This document shows, one piece after another, positions 35,373-43,729 of a DNA stretch of 64,000 bases. The DNA is from Streptomyces griseoviridis (lineage in GTDB: Bacteria > Actinomycetota > Actinomycetes > Streptomycetales > Streptomycetaceae): contig BMSM01000004.1 of NCBI GenBank assembly GCA_014649155.1, positions 372,001 through 436,000 of the forward strand, in the 5' to 3' direction. The notes beneath the pieces are model-generated. The model did not search any database and was not told where the DNA came from. It saw nothing but the letters and a program-made list of their open reading frames with translations. How positions within the stretch are numbered: position 1 is the stretch's first letter; each line of letters opens with the position of its first letter. A program made the translations under genes and the position numbers.

Positions 35373-36317
35373 CTAGACGTCGATGCGGGACAGGCGGCGG
35401 ATGAGGACGAAGCCGACGGTGTAGAGGCCGAAGGCGACGAGGACCGCGATCTGCCCGGCCGGGGAGCCGGTCATGCGTTCCAGGGCGCCGTCCTTCACGC
35501 CGTTCATCAGGAAGAGCGAGCCGACGCCGAGCACCGGGACGGCGTACGAGGTCATGTTGACCTGGGAGAGCTGGGTGCGGACCTCGCGGCGGGTCTCCTT
35601 GCGTTCCTCCAGGGTCTCCGTGAGGTTGCGCAGGGCGCTGACCACCTGGCCGCCGGCCCGGTTGGAGAGGACCAGGGTGGTGACGAGGACGACGAGTTCG
35701 CGGGAGGGGAGGCGGTCGGCGAGTTCGCCGAGGGCGTCGTCCATGGAGGCGCCGACGGCGAGCTGGTTGGCCACCTTGCCGAGTTCCTCGCCGGCCGGGG
35801 CCTCCAGTTCCTCCGCGGCCATGCCTATGGCGGTGCGCAGGGCGAGTCCGGCCTGGGTGGCGTTGGCGAGGATGCGGGCGAGTTCGGGGAGCTGGTTGAT
35901 GAACCGCTCGATGCGTTTCTGGCGCTGCCAGGCGAGGAACTGCACGGCCGCCCAGATCCCCAGCAGCCCGGCGAGCGGGCCGAAGAAGGGCGCGAGGGCG
36001 GCCTGCCCGATCAGCCAGAGCCCGGCGACGGCGACGGCGAGGCAGGCGGTGAACTCGCCCGGGGTGACGTCCAGGCCGGTGGCGGCGAGCCGGAGTTCCA
36101 GGGCGCGGCCGAGGCGGGTGCGGCGCAGCCGGCGGTCCAGGCCGGGGAAGTGCCGGCGGCGGCCGGCGTAGTGGGTCTGCCCGGTGGCCGCCAGCCGGTC
36201 GACCAGGGCCTGGTGCCGGGCCCGCCCGGAGGCGTAGGAGTGCAGGCCGGCGACGGCCAGGACGCAGGCCAGCAGGGTGATGCCGGTGGTGAGCCGGACG
36301 AGGGCGGACAGTTCCAT
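35373..36317 (-). CDS. tadB: TadB-like inner-membrane platform protein
   Basis: 314 aa with a T2SSF domain (about 145-270; FINQLPELARILANATQAGL, LVVLVTTLVLSNRAGGQVVSAL split) and helices at 8-28, 95-130, 270-310. The GRARHQALVDRL and RFINQLPELARIL regions match actinobacterial TadB. It partners TadC. ATG 36317 lies 11 bp after the tadA stop. Confidence 0.87.
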   Translation of the reverse strand: MELSALVRLTTGITLLACVLAVAGLHSYASGRARHQALVDRLAATGQTHYAGRRRHFPGLDRRLRRTRLGRALELRLAATGLDVTPGEFTACLAVAVAGLWLIGQAALAPFFGPLAGLLGIWAAVQFLAWQRQKRIERFINQLPELARILANATQAGLALRTAIGMAAEELEAPAGEELGKVANQLAVGASMDDALGELADRLPSRELVVLVTTLVLSNRAGGQVVSALRNLTETLEERKETRREVRTQLSQVNMTSYAVPVLGVGSLFLMNGVKDGALERMTGSPAGQIAVLVAFGLYTVGFVLIRRLSRIDV

Positions 36318-36328
36318 CGGTCGGGCTC

Positions 36329-37666
36329 CTACCGGGTCTCTCGGGTGGTGAGCTGGTCCGCGGAGCGGGCGACGCCGAAGGCCTGCGGGACGGGCTGGCT
36401 GGCCATGTGCAGGCGGTCGGCGGTGCGGCGGGGCAGCGGATGGTGCTCGTAGACGCCGTGCACACGGCCGTCGGGTGTCATGGGCTGGGCGTGGAAGCGG
36501 GCGACGGTGGTCAGCCGGTACGGCTCCCCGCCGTGGCTGGCGAGCAGGGCGACCTCGGTGATGCGGCGGGCGCCGTCGGGGAAGCGGGTGAGCTGGACGA
36601 GGACGTCGACGGCGCTGTTGATCTGGTCGTGCAGCGCGGCGAAGGGGATCTCCACGTCCGACATGGAGGCGAGTGTCTGGAGCCGCATCAAGGCGTCCTC
36701 GGCGCTGTTGGCGTGGACGGTGGCGAGGGAGCCGTCGTGGCCGGTGGACATGGCCTGGAGCATGTCGAGGGACTCGCCGCCGCGGACCTCGCCGACGACG
36801 ATCCGGTCGGGGCGCATCCGCAGCGAGTTGCGGACCAGGTCGCGGATGGTGATGCGGCCCTGGCCCTCGACGTTGGGCGGCCGGGACTCCAGGCGGATGA
36901 CGTGGGACTGCTGGAGCTGGAGTTCGGCGGAGTCCTCGATGGTGATGATCCGCTCGTGCTCCGGGATCAGCCCGGAGAGGGCGTTGAGGAGGGTCGTCTT
37001 GCCGGTGCCGGTGGCGCCCGAGACGATGATGTTGAACCGGGCCCGCACCAGCCCCGCCAGCAGGTACAGCATGTGCTCGTCGAGCGAGCCGAGGCCGATC
37101 AGCTCGTGCAGGGTGAAGGAGCGCGGGAAGCGGCGGATGGTGAGGATCGCGCCGGTCAGGGAGAGCGGCGGGATGATCACGTTGACGCGTTCGCCGGACG
37201 GCAGACGGGCGTCGACCATCGGGTTGGACTCGTCGACGCGGCGGTTGACGGTGGAGACGATCCGCTCGATGGTCTGCATCAGCTGGTCGTGGGAGGCGAA
37301 CCGGATCGGGAGCTGCTCCACCCGTCCGCCGCGCTCCACGAAGATCGCGTCGGGTCCGTTGACCATGATCTCGGTGACGGAGGCGTCCTCCAGGAGCGGT
37401 TCGAGGATGCCGAGGCCGAGGGCCTCGTCGACCACCCGGCGGATCAGCTGGGACCGTTCGACGGTCGACAGGACCGGACCCTCGCGGCTGATGATGTGCC
37501 CGAGGACGCGTTCCAGCCGGGCCCGGCGCTCGGCGGCGGCGAGCGCGCTCATCTCGGCGAGGTCGATCTCCTCCAGGAGTTTCGCCCGGTACGAGGCGAC
37601 CAGGTGGCCGTCCTCGCCCCGGCCGGCGTGCTCCTCGGGGGAGTGGATGCGCGCGCGCAGGCTCAT
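36329..37666 (-). CDS. tadA: TadA/CpaF-type secretion ATPase
   Basis: 445 aa hexameric ATPase that powers the pilus. N-terminal helical domain, then the catalytic core: EIMVNGPDAIFVERGG, DARLPSGERVNVIIPP, Walker A SGATGTGKTTLLNALSG, Asp box IITIEDSAELQL, Walker B RPDRIVVGEVRGGESLDML, and His box STGHDGSLATVHANSAEDAL (20 residues). All catalytic elements are intact. ATG 37666 has GAGGAG 10 nt upstream; an 11-codon frame directly before it ends in an ATGA overlap, which may feed ribosomes into tadA. Confidence 0.92.
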   Translation of the reverse strand: MSLRARIHSPEEHAGRGEDGHLVASYRAKLLEEIDLAEMSALAAAERRARLERVLGHIISREGPVLSTVERSQLIRRVVDEALGLGILEPLLEDASVTEIMVNGPDAIFVERGGRVEQLPIRFASHDQLMQTIERIVSTVNRRVDESNPMVDARLPSGERVNVIIPPLSLTGAILTIRRFPRSFTLHELIGLGSLDEHMLYLLAGLVRARFNIIVSGATGTGKTTLLNALSGLIPEHERIITIEDSAELQLQQSHVIRLESRPPNVEGQGRITIRDLVRNSLRMRPDRIVVGEVRGGESLDMLQAMSTGHDGSLATVHANSAEDALMRLQTLASMSDVEIPFAALHDQINSAVDVLVQLTRFPDGARRITEVALLASHGGEPYRLTTVARFHAQPMTPDGRVHGVYEHHPLPRRTADRLHMASQPVPQAFGVARSADQLTTRETR

Positions 37667-37698
37667 GCGTCCGGTGCTCCTCGTTCCTCGTCGCTCAT
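37663..37698 (-). CDS. Possible 11-aa coupling peptide before tadA
   Basis: A short frame MSDEERGAPDA starting at ATG 37698 and ending in TGA that overlaps the tadA ATG (ATGA, 37663-37666). The gene-packing style of the operon makes translational coupling plausible, but the frame is too short to be judged by composition. Confidence 0.25.
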   Translation of the reverse strand: MSDEERGAPDA

Positions 37699-37709
37699 GG
37701 GGCGCCCGC

Positions 37710-38069
37710 TCAGTCGTCCGCGTCGCGGGGCATGGTGGCGGTCCGGGTGGCGTCGCCGAAGTCCCAGCCGGGGACCACGGACGGGATGCCGACGGTCGCG
37801 GTGACGGTGACCTCGTCGCCGCCGGCGCCGGCGGCGCAGCCGACGGACAGCCAGTCGCTGACCGCCCGGTCGCAGCCCTGCTGGGCACCGAGGTCCAGGG
37901 ACGCGGCCCGCGCCCCGGAGCGGGCGGCGGTGCCCGCCTGCTGGGCGGCGTAGGCGATCAGTCCGAGCTGTACGGCGGCCAGGGCGACCAGGACCAGGAT
38001 CGGCAGGAAGCCGAGGTACTCCAGGGCGGCCTGCCCGCGGTCGTCGTGGCGTCGGCGGCGGTACGGCAT
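37710..38069 (-). CDS. TadE-like pseudopilin (first copy)
   Basis: 119 aa. N-terminal prepilin-like motif DDRG-QAALEYLGFLPILVLVA with Glu at +5, one TM helix, then a small extracytoplasmic domain with two cysteines (QQGCDRAV and SVGCAAG) that may pair. Belongs to the TadE family of minor pseudopilins. One base separates it from the second TadE-like gene upstream. Confidence 0.82.
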   Translation of the reverse strand: MPYRRRRHDDRGQAALEYLGFLPILVLVALAAVQLGLIAYAAQQAGTAARSGARAASLDLGAQQGCDRAVSDWLSVGCAAGAGGDEVTVTATVGIPSVVPGWDFGDATRTATMPRDADD

Positions 38070-38070
38070 G

Positions 38071-38457
38071 TCAGTCCGTCTCCTCCTCGACCGCGCCCGC
38101 GTCGCCGTGGACGGTGAAGGGCAGCCCGAAGGCGCCCGGGAAGAGGACGGGGACGCGCAGGTCGACGGTGGCCCGCACATAGCCGCCGCCCGTGGCGCAG
38201 CCCACCTCGCCGCTCCAGGCGTCCGGCAGCTTGTCGAGGCCGGCCGTCCGGCAGGCGCCCTGCCGCTCGCCCGGTGAGGCGGCGGTGCCCGCCCGTACGG
38301 CCTCGTCGGCGGCGTTGCCCGCGAGCGAGAAGGTGTAGCCGACCAGGACGAGCTGCCAGAGCACCACCAGCGTCACGAGGATCACCGGGGTCATGCCGAG
38401 GAACTCGACGGTCACCTGGCCGCCGTCGCGCCGGGCGGCCTGTGGTGAGCCCCTCAT
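38071..38457 (-). CDS. TadE-like pseudopilin (second copy)
   Basis: 128 aa. RRDGG-QVTVEFLGMTPVILVTLV is the prepilin-like segment (Glu +5, Phe +6), followed by a TM helix, GNAADEAVRAGTAAS and two cysteines (GACRTA, GCATGG). Paralogous in layout to the gene at 37710-38069. Its ATG overlaps the CpaE stop (ATGA at 38454-38457). Confidence 0.82.
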   Translation of the reverse strand: MRGSPQAARRDGGQVTVEFLGMTPVILVTLVVLWQLVLVGYTFSLAGNAADEAVRAGTAASPGERQGACRTAGLDKLPDAWSGEVGCATGGGYVRATVDLRVPVLFPGAFGLPFTVHGDAGAVEEETD

Positions 38458-39689
38458 CCCGCGCCTCCCTTGCGCCGCCGCAGCACCACCGCGCGCCCGC
38501 TCTTCCCGGCGGGCACGGGCGCGGTCACCAGGCCGAGTTCGGCGGCCAGTCCCCACAGGGCCTGCCGTACGGTGCTGCGGCCGTCGAGTTCGTGCAGCCG
38601 GCCGGCGTCGACGGCGCCCTGGAGTTCCTTGTAGTGGGCGGGGACGGTGGTGGCCGCGACGGGTGCGCCGGTGATGCGGGCGATCAGCGGCGGCTGGATC
38701 TCCGTGGTGCGGGTGTGCCGGTTGACGACGACCGTGGTCTCCTCGGCCTTGCGGATCTGGAGCCGGTCCCACATCCGCACCGCCCGTTTGGCGCCGCGCA
38801 CCGCGACCACGTCCGGGGTGGTGACCAGCAGCGCCCGGTCGGCGGTCTCCACGGCCGCCGCGCCGGCCCCGCCGAGCTGGGCGCCGCAGTCGATGACGAC
38901 GACGTCGTACCGGGAGCGCAGGGCGCCGACGACGGCGCGGGCGGCCCGGTCGGTGACGTCCTCGCCGCGTTCGCCCTCGGCGGGGGCGAGCAGCAGGGCG
39001 AGACCGCTGTCGTGCCGGAAGACGGCGTCGGCGAGGACGCGCGGGGAGATGTCGGTGATGGCGGCGAGGTCCGCCACCGAGCGGCGGAACTGGACGTCCA
39101 GGTAGGAGGCGACGTCGCCGGTCTGGAGGTCGAGGTCGAGCACGGCGGTGGAGCGGCCGGAGGCCTGCGCGGCCAGGGCGAGCTGTACGGCGGTCACGGT
39201 GGTGCCGACGCCGCCCTTGGCGCCGCTGACGGTGACGACGGTGCCGCCCGGGCCGGTGAGGACGTCGGCGCCGCTGCCGAGGTGGCGGCGGACGCCGACC
39301 GACCACTGGGCGACGACGGAGACGCGGGCGGCGAGTTCCTCGTAGTGCAGCGGGAGGGCGACCAGGCCGCGGGCGCCGTGGTCCATGGCGGCCTGGAACA
39401 GGCCGGGCCCGGCGTCGGAGGTGACGAGGATGACGCCGACGGCCGGGAAGCGCAGCGCCACCTCGCGGATCAGCTCCAGGGCCGGGACCGGGCCGATCCG
39501 CTCGTGGACGAGGACGACCTCGGGCAGTTCGTCGACCGACTCGGCGGCGAGCCGGGCGAGGGTGTCGACGAGCTGGGTGGAGTCGGTGACCGGGGGGACC
39601 GGTTCGGCGTCGGGGAGCTGGCTGAGCAGGGTGGTGATGGACCGGACGGCGTCCGCGTCGCCGACCGCCGGGAGAATCCTCGTGGGCAT
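38454..39689 (-). CDS. CpaE/TadZ-type receiver-MinD-like ATPase
   Basis: 411 aa. An N-terminal receiver-like domain (about 1-135; ends in AAMDHGARGLVALPLHYEEL) without the full phosphorylation set, and a ParA/MinD-type ATPase (about 150-400; deviant Walker A VSGAKGGVGTTVTAVQLAL, LDLDLQTGDVASYLD, VVIDCGAQLGG). TadZ/CpaE positions Tad machines at the cell pole or site of assembly. The Lys of the deviant Walker A motif (AKGGVGTT) is present. Confidence 0.87.
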   Translation of the reverse strand: MPTRILPAVGDADAVRSITTLLSQLPDAEPVPPVTDSTQLVDTLARLAAESVDELPEVVLVHERIGPVPALELIREVALRFPAVGVILVTSDAGPGLFQAAMDHGARGLVALPLHYEELAARVSVVAQWSVGVRRHLGSGADVLTGPGGTVVTVSGAKGGVGTTVTAVQLALAAQASGRSTAVLDLDLQTGDVASYLDVQFRRSVADLAAITDISPRVLADAVFRHDSGLALLLAPAEGERGEDVTDRAARAVVGALRSRYDVVVIDCGAQLGGAGAAAVETADRALLVTTPDVVAVRGAKRAVRMWDRLQIRKAEETTVVVNRHTRTTEIQPPLIARITGAPVAATTVPAHYKELQGAVDAGRLHELDGRSTVRQALWGLAAELGLVTAPVPAGKSGRAVVLRRRKGGAG

Positions 39690-39698
39690 ACGGGCCTC

Positions 39699-40406
39699 TC
39701 ACTTGTCCTTCGCGAGTTCGTACGTCCGGTCCTGCTCGGGGACCGCGGTGTCGCCGCCCGGCGCGACCAGCGCGAGCCGGACCCGCTGGGCGAACGACTC
39801 GGCGTAGGTGATGCGCTGGGCGTCGAGGGCGGACAGCGCGAAGGTGATGGGGACGGCCTCGGAGGCGTCCCGGCGGGAGCTGTCCTCGTCGGGTTCCAGC
39901 GAGGTGAGCTTGCCGACGTCGATGACCCGGGCGCCGGTCACGATGATCTTCGACTGGTCGGGGTCGCCCTCCCGGGCGCCCTCGAAGGTGGCGTACACGT
40001 TGACCGTGGCGCCCGCCGTGATCTTGCCGGCCACCCCGGTCGCCGCGTCGATCATGATGGCGACCTCCTGCTGTCCGGGCCGGAGGGCGGGCCGGTCGAC
40101 GATCATGTCGCTCTGGAGCAGGGAGCCGCTCCTGAGGGTGGTCACGGCGATCTTGCCGCGGAGGGCGGCGAGGTCGGTGACGGCGTTCTCCGACAGCCAC
40201 CGCTCGGGCATGGTGACCTTCTCGAACTGCCCCGCGCCGAGGGTCGTGTACGGCGCGATGTCGTCCTTCACCCGGTACGCGGTGACCTCGGGGCCGACCT
40301 TGGACTTCACGTCGCTGATGACGGACAGCACGCCGGCGAAGGCGCCGAGGGCGCACAGGACCGACAGGACGATCAGGAGCACGCCGCGGCGCTGACGGGA
40401 GTTCAT
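39699..40406 (-). CDS. cpaB: CpaB/RcpC-like SAF-domain pilus assembly protein
   Basis: 235 aa. One N-terminal TM helix (about 8-30), then an SAF domain (YRVKDDIAPYTTLGAGQFEKV with ALRGKIAVTTLRSGSLLQSDM, each split here), and the CpaB/RcpC domain (VAIMIDAATGVAGKITAGATVNV region; VITGARVIDV). In diderms it sits on the secretin; in monoderms it is thought to act at the wall. The ATG overlaps the stop of a 29-codon micro-gene. Confidence 0.82.
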   Translation of the reverse strand: MNSRQRRGVLLIVLSVLCALGAFAGVLSVISDVKSKVGPEVTAYRVKDDIAPYTTLGAGQFEKVTMPERWLSENAVTDLAALRGKIAVTTLRSGSLLQSDMIVDRPALRPGQQEVAIMIDAATGVAGKITAGATVNVYATFEGAREGDPDQSKIIVTGARVIDVGKLTSLEPDEDSSRRDASEAVPITFALSALDAQRITYAESFAQRVRLALVAPGGDTAVPEQDRTYELAKDK

Positions 40407-40492
40407 GGGCCGTAGAACCTCATCGGGGGGAGCGGTCGGGCGGGAACGGGGGGCTGTGCGGGGCGCGGGCGGCGGGCGGGCTCGGCGCTCAT
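40403..40492 (-). CDS. 29-aa Pro/Arg-rich micro-gene between CpaB and the Zn-ribbon protein
   Basis: MSAEPARRPRPAQPPV followed by PARPLPPMRFYGP (29 aa). Both ends form ATGA overlaps: its ATG overlaps the stop of the upstream 347-aa gene (40489-40492) and its TGA overlaps the cpaB ATG (40403-40406). Perfect tiling of 90 nt at both borders in one operon is hard to explain by chance and argues that it is translated. The C-terminal MRFYGP is unlike a random GC-rich frame. It has no signal peptide or helix; it could be a coupling peptide or a small pilus factor. Confidence 0.6.
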   Translation of the reverse strand: MSAEPARRPRPAQPPVPARPLPPMRFYGP

Positions 40493-41532
40493 CCGCCGGG
40501 TCCGGCGGGCAGGGCGCCGCGCGCGCCGTCCCCGGCCGGGGTGGCGCCGGCCTCCGGGGGGCCGCCGCGCTCGATCTCGTACGGGCCCCGGCCGGCGTGC
40601 CGGCCGTACTGGATGCCGTACGGGTTCCCGGGCCGTGAGGTGCCTGCCGGGAGGCTCCCGCGGTCGCCGTGGCCGCCCCGCGCCGGGGTTCCGCGGCCGT
40701 CCCGGTGGCGGCCCTCCTCGCCCCGCGGCCCGGCGGAGCAGAACACGCACCGGTCGCCGATGACGTCGATGCCGCACCAGTGGCAGGTGCTCTGCCGGAC
40801 GGACGTGACGAGCTGGTAGAGCACCGACAGGTCGGGCAGGAAGGCGCAGAACTCGGTCACCTTGCCCGTTCCCCACCAGGCCGGGGAGTCGGCGGGCAGC
40901 GGCGTCTCGCGCACCCCGAGCGCGTTCCAGGACGGGGCGAGGGTCCCGGTGACCCAGTCGGCGGGGAGCTGGCCCTCGGCGACCAGCAGCCAGGTCCCGA
41001 ACTCGGGTCCGGGGAGCGCCGCGCCGGGGCCGGCCCGCACGAGCCGGGGCTCCGGGTGGGCGAGGACGGCGAACTGGCTGCCGGGGACCCAGGACCTGGC
41101 GTGCGCCTTCAGGTCGACGGGCACCCGGTCGAGCCGGGCGACGGAGCCGAGCAGCGCGCCGGCGTGGATGTAGTGGGTGAGCAGTCGGCCGGCCGAGGCC
41201 AGCACCCCGGGGCTGATGTCGCAGGAGGCGAGCTGCCGCAGCTGCCGGGCCAGGACGGCGGCCCCGAGCGGCGGCAGCCCGGGGCGGAACAGGGCGATCC
41301 GGTCGCTCTCCATCAGGGACCGTACGGTGCGCAGGCGCCGTTCGACGTCCGGGGATGCGGCGGAGCAGACCACGATCACGTGTCCGTACTGGTCGACGAG
41401 GGTCTGCAGCTCGGCGAGCACGTGGTCGAGGGGGCGCCGGTCGACGTCCTGGAGCACGGCCGCGGGCATGGTCCGTTCGTCCTGCGGCGGCAGTGCCAGG
41501 TCGGCACTGGTCACGGCAATGGCAGTTGGCAC
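40489..41532 (-). CDS. Unknown protein with C-terminal zinc-ribbon, head of the Tad operon
   Basis: 347 aa from GTG 41532 (GGGAG 7-11 nt upstream). The N-terminal two-thirds are globular with no TM helix (LQTLVDQYGHVIVVCSAASPD, LARQLRQLASCDISPGVL). Residues about 255-275 hold a CxxC-x9-CxxC knuckle (CHWCGIDVIGDRCVFC), a probable zinc ribbon. The last 80 residues are Gly/Arg/Pro-rich. It opens the leftward Tad run and its stop overlaps the micro-gene. I do not recognise a family; the position suggests a cytoplasmic accessory or regulatory role in Tad assembly. Confidence 0.65.
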   Translation of the reverse strand: MPTAIAVTSADLALPPQDERTMPAAVLQDVDRRPLDHVLAELQTLVDQYGHVIVVCSAASPDVERRLRTVRSLMESDRIALFRPGLPPLGAAVLARQLRQLASCDISPGVLASAGRLLTHYIHAGALLGSVARLDRVPVDLKAHARSWVPGSQFAVLAHPEPRLVRAGPGAALPGPEFGTWLLVAEGQLPADWVTGTLAPSWNALGVRETPLPADSPAWWGTGKVTEFCAFLPDLSVLYQLVTSVRQSTCHWCGIDVIGDRCVFCSAGPRGEEGRHRDGRGTPARGGHGDRGSLPAGTSRPGNPYGIQYGRHAGRGPYEIERGGPPEAGATPAGDGARGALPAGPGG

Positions 41533-41878
41533 GCGCGGCTCCCGGTCTCCCAAGCCCGTCGGTCCGCCGGTGTTACTCCGGCACACCCGGATGACTTCAC
41601 TGCGTGACTACCCGAGCACTGTATCCACGCGTCTGTGACCGGAGAACAGCGTTTCTGCAGCGGTGGAACAACTTGTGCCGCACAAGTCACCCCATATCGG
41701 GGCAGGTTGGCCATCCGATGGCCGGCGGTCGGGTCCGAACACCCCCCGGGTCTACCCGCCTTCACCCCCGCTCACCCCACACCGCCCTGGTCCTCACCTC
41801 TTGACACGGCAATTGGTCTGGACCACCTTGTACTCCCAACGGTGGCCACCGTCCCCCTACTTCCCCCCGGAGGCTGCA
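41533..41878. promoter_or_regulatory. Divergent promoter region, Tad operon versus chitinase (346 bp)
   Basis: No gene. It carries the chitinase promoter with a TTGACA -35 box and an overlapping DasR-type site on the right side; the left side presumably carries the Tad operon promoter, where I see no clear boxes. Confidence 0.6.
41801..41833 (+). promoter_or_regulatory. Chitinase promoter with DasR operator (dre)
   Basis: TTGACA (41801-41806) is a consensus -35 box. At 41812-41827 lies ATTGGTCTGGACCACC; its core TGGTCTGGACCA differs at one position from TGGTCTAGACCA, the dre consensus bound by the GlcNAc-responsive repressor DasR as I recall it. The site lies downstream of the -35 and would block polymerase. 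TTGTAC (41828-41833) is a weak -10 candidate. Confidence 0.75.
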
Positions 41879-43585
41879 GTGGACCCCGTACGCAGACGAC
41901 ACAGCGGGCGGACCGGCGCGTGGGCCGGCGTGGCCGCCGCCGCGCTCGCCCTGACCGCCGCGACCACCGCCCCGGCCTCCGCCGCGGACGTCAACAACGC
42001 GCGCAACGCCGGCTTCGAGTCGGGCCTGAGCGGCTGGACGTGCTCGGCGGGCAGCGGCACCACCGTCGGCTCCCCCGTCCACGGGGGCGCCGCCGCGCTG
42101 AAGGCCACCCCGAGCGGCCAGGACAACGCCCGCTGTTCCCAGACCGTCGCCGTGGTCCCGAACTCCACGTACACCCTCGGCGCCTGGGTCCAGGGCGGTT
42201 ACGCCTACCTCGGTGTCACGGGCACGGGCACGACGGACGTGTCGACCTGGACGCCGGACTCGTCCTCCTGGAAGCAGCTCTCGACGACGTTCCGGACCGG
42301 CGCGTCGACGACCTCGGTGACCGTCTACACCCACGGCTGGTACGGCCAGTCCGCCTACTACGCCGACGACCTGACCGTGCGGGGCCCGGACGGCGGCGGG
42401 GGCGGCGGCGAGCAGCCCTCGGTCCCGGCCGCCCCGGCCGGCCTGGCCGTCTCCGGCACGACCTCCTCGTCGGTCTCCCTGTCCTGGAACGCGGTCTCCG
42501 GCGCCACCGGCTACTCCGTCTACCGCGACGGCGCCAAGGTCACGGCGGTCACCGGCACCTCCGCCACCGTGACCGGCCTGTCGGCCGCGACCTCGTACTC
42601 CTTCCAGGTCACCGCCGTCAACGCGGCCGGTGAGTCGGTCAGGTCGACGGCCGTGACGGCGCGGACGGCGGAGCGGGGCGACGGGGGCGGCAGCGGCGGC
42701 GACCTGCCGAAGCACGCCGTGACCGGCTACTGGCAGAACTTCGACAACGGCGCCGCGGTCCAGAGGCTCTCCGACGTCCCGTCCGCGTACGACATCATCG
42801 CCGTCGCCTTCGCCGACGCGACCACCACCCCGGGCGCGGTCACCTTCAACCTGGCGTCGGCGGAGCTGAACGGCTACACCGTCGACCAGTTCAAGGCCGA
42901 CATCAAGGCCAAGCAGGCGGCCGGCAAGAAGGTGATCATCTCGGTCGGCGGCGAGAAGGGCACGGTCTCCGTCGCGGACTCCGCCTCCGCCGCCACCTTC
43001 GCCGACTCCGTCTGGTCCCTGATGCAGACGTACGGCTTCGACGGCGTCGACATCGACCTGGAGAACGGACTCGACCCGACGTACATGACCCAGGCCCTGC
43101 GCGCGCTGTCGGCGAAGGCGGGCCCGGACCTGATCCTGACGATGGCCCCGCAGACCATCGACATGCAGTCGACGTCCGGGTCCTACTTCCGGACGGCGCT
43201 GAACGTGAAGGACATCCTCACGGTCGTCAACATGCAGTACTACAACAGCGGTTCCATGCTGGGCTGCGACGGCAAGGTCTACAGCCAGGGCTCGGTGGAC
43301 TTCCTGACCGCGCTGGCCTGCATCCAGCTGGAGGGCGGCCTGGCCCCGTCCCAGGTGGGCCTCGGCGTACCGGCCTCGGCCCGGGGAGCGGGCAGCGGCT
43401 ATGTGGCGCCGAGCGTGGTCAACAACGCCCTGGACTGCCTGACCAGGCTGACCGGCTGCGGCGCCTTCAAGCCGTCGAAGGCGTACCCGGACCTGCGCGG
43501 TGCGATGACCTGGTCGACGAACTGGGACGCGACGGCGGGCAACGCGTGGTCGAACGCGGTGGGGCCGCACGTGGACGGACTCTGA
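41879..43585 (+). CDS. Secreted GH18 chitinase with CBM and fibronectin III domains
   Basis: 568 aa, exported. Signal peptide (about 1-36, ending APASA), a carbohydrate-binding beta-sandwich (about 38-168; NAGFESGLSGWTC, YYADDLTV), a Gly linker, an FN3 domain (about 182-264; PAGLAVSGTTSSSVSLSW), a second linker and a GH18 barrel (about 278-568). The catalytic signature is DGVDIDLE, with general acid E395; SVGG (355-358) is the conserved second motif. Hydrolyses chitin to oligomers. GTG 41879 has GGAGG 5 nt upstream. The dre-like site predicts induction by amino sugars. Confidence 0.93.
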   Translation: MDPVRRRHSGRTGAWAGVAAAALALTAATTAPASAADVNNARNAGFESGLSGWTCSAGSGTTVGSPVHGGAAALKATPSGQDNARCSQTVAVVPNSTYTLGAWVQGGYAYLGVTGTGTTDVSTWTPDSSSWKQLSTTFRTGASTTSVTVYTHGWYGQSAYYADDLTVRGPDGGGGGGEQPSVPAAPAGLAVSGTTSSSVSLSWNAVSGATGYSVYRDGAKVTAVTGTSATVTGLSAATSYSFQVTAVNAAGESVRSTAVTARTAERGDGGGSGGDLPKHAVTGYWQNFDNGAAVQRLSDVPSAYDIIAVAFADATTTPGAVTFNLASAELNGYTVDQFKADIKAKQAAGKKVIISVGGEKGTVSVADSASAATFADSVWSLMQTYGFDGVDIDLENGLDPTYMTQALRALSAKAGPDLILTMAPQTIDMQSTSGSYFRTALNVKDILTVVNMQYYNSGSMLGCDGKVYSQGSVDFLTALACIQLEGGLAPSQVGLGVPASARGAGSGYVAPSVVNNALDCLTRLTGCGAFKPSKAYPDLRGAMTWSTNWDATAGNAWSNAVGPHVDGL

Positions 43586-43602
43586 CCTTCCCGGACCACC
43601 GG

Positions 43603-43633
43603 GCGGCCGCTCCCACCCCGTGGGGGCGGCCGC
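43603..43633 (+). terminator. Chitinase terminator hairpin
   Basis: GCGGCCGC...CGGCCGC stem with an inner CCCAC/GTGGG stem, 17 nt after the stop. Confidence 0.5.
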
Positions 43634-43729
43634 ACCCGTGCGCGGCCCTCCGGGTGAAGTCCGTATGAAACATTTCCGCACTCCCGCCGCATCAGTGAGG
43701 TGAGGGCGGGACGACAGGGGGGAGCGGGG

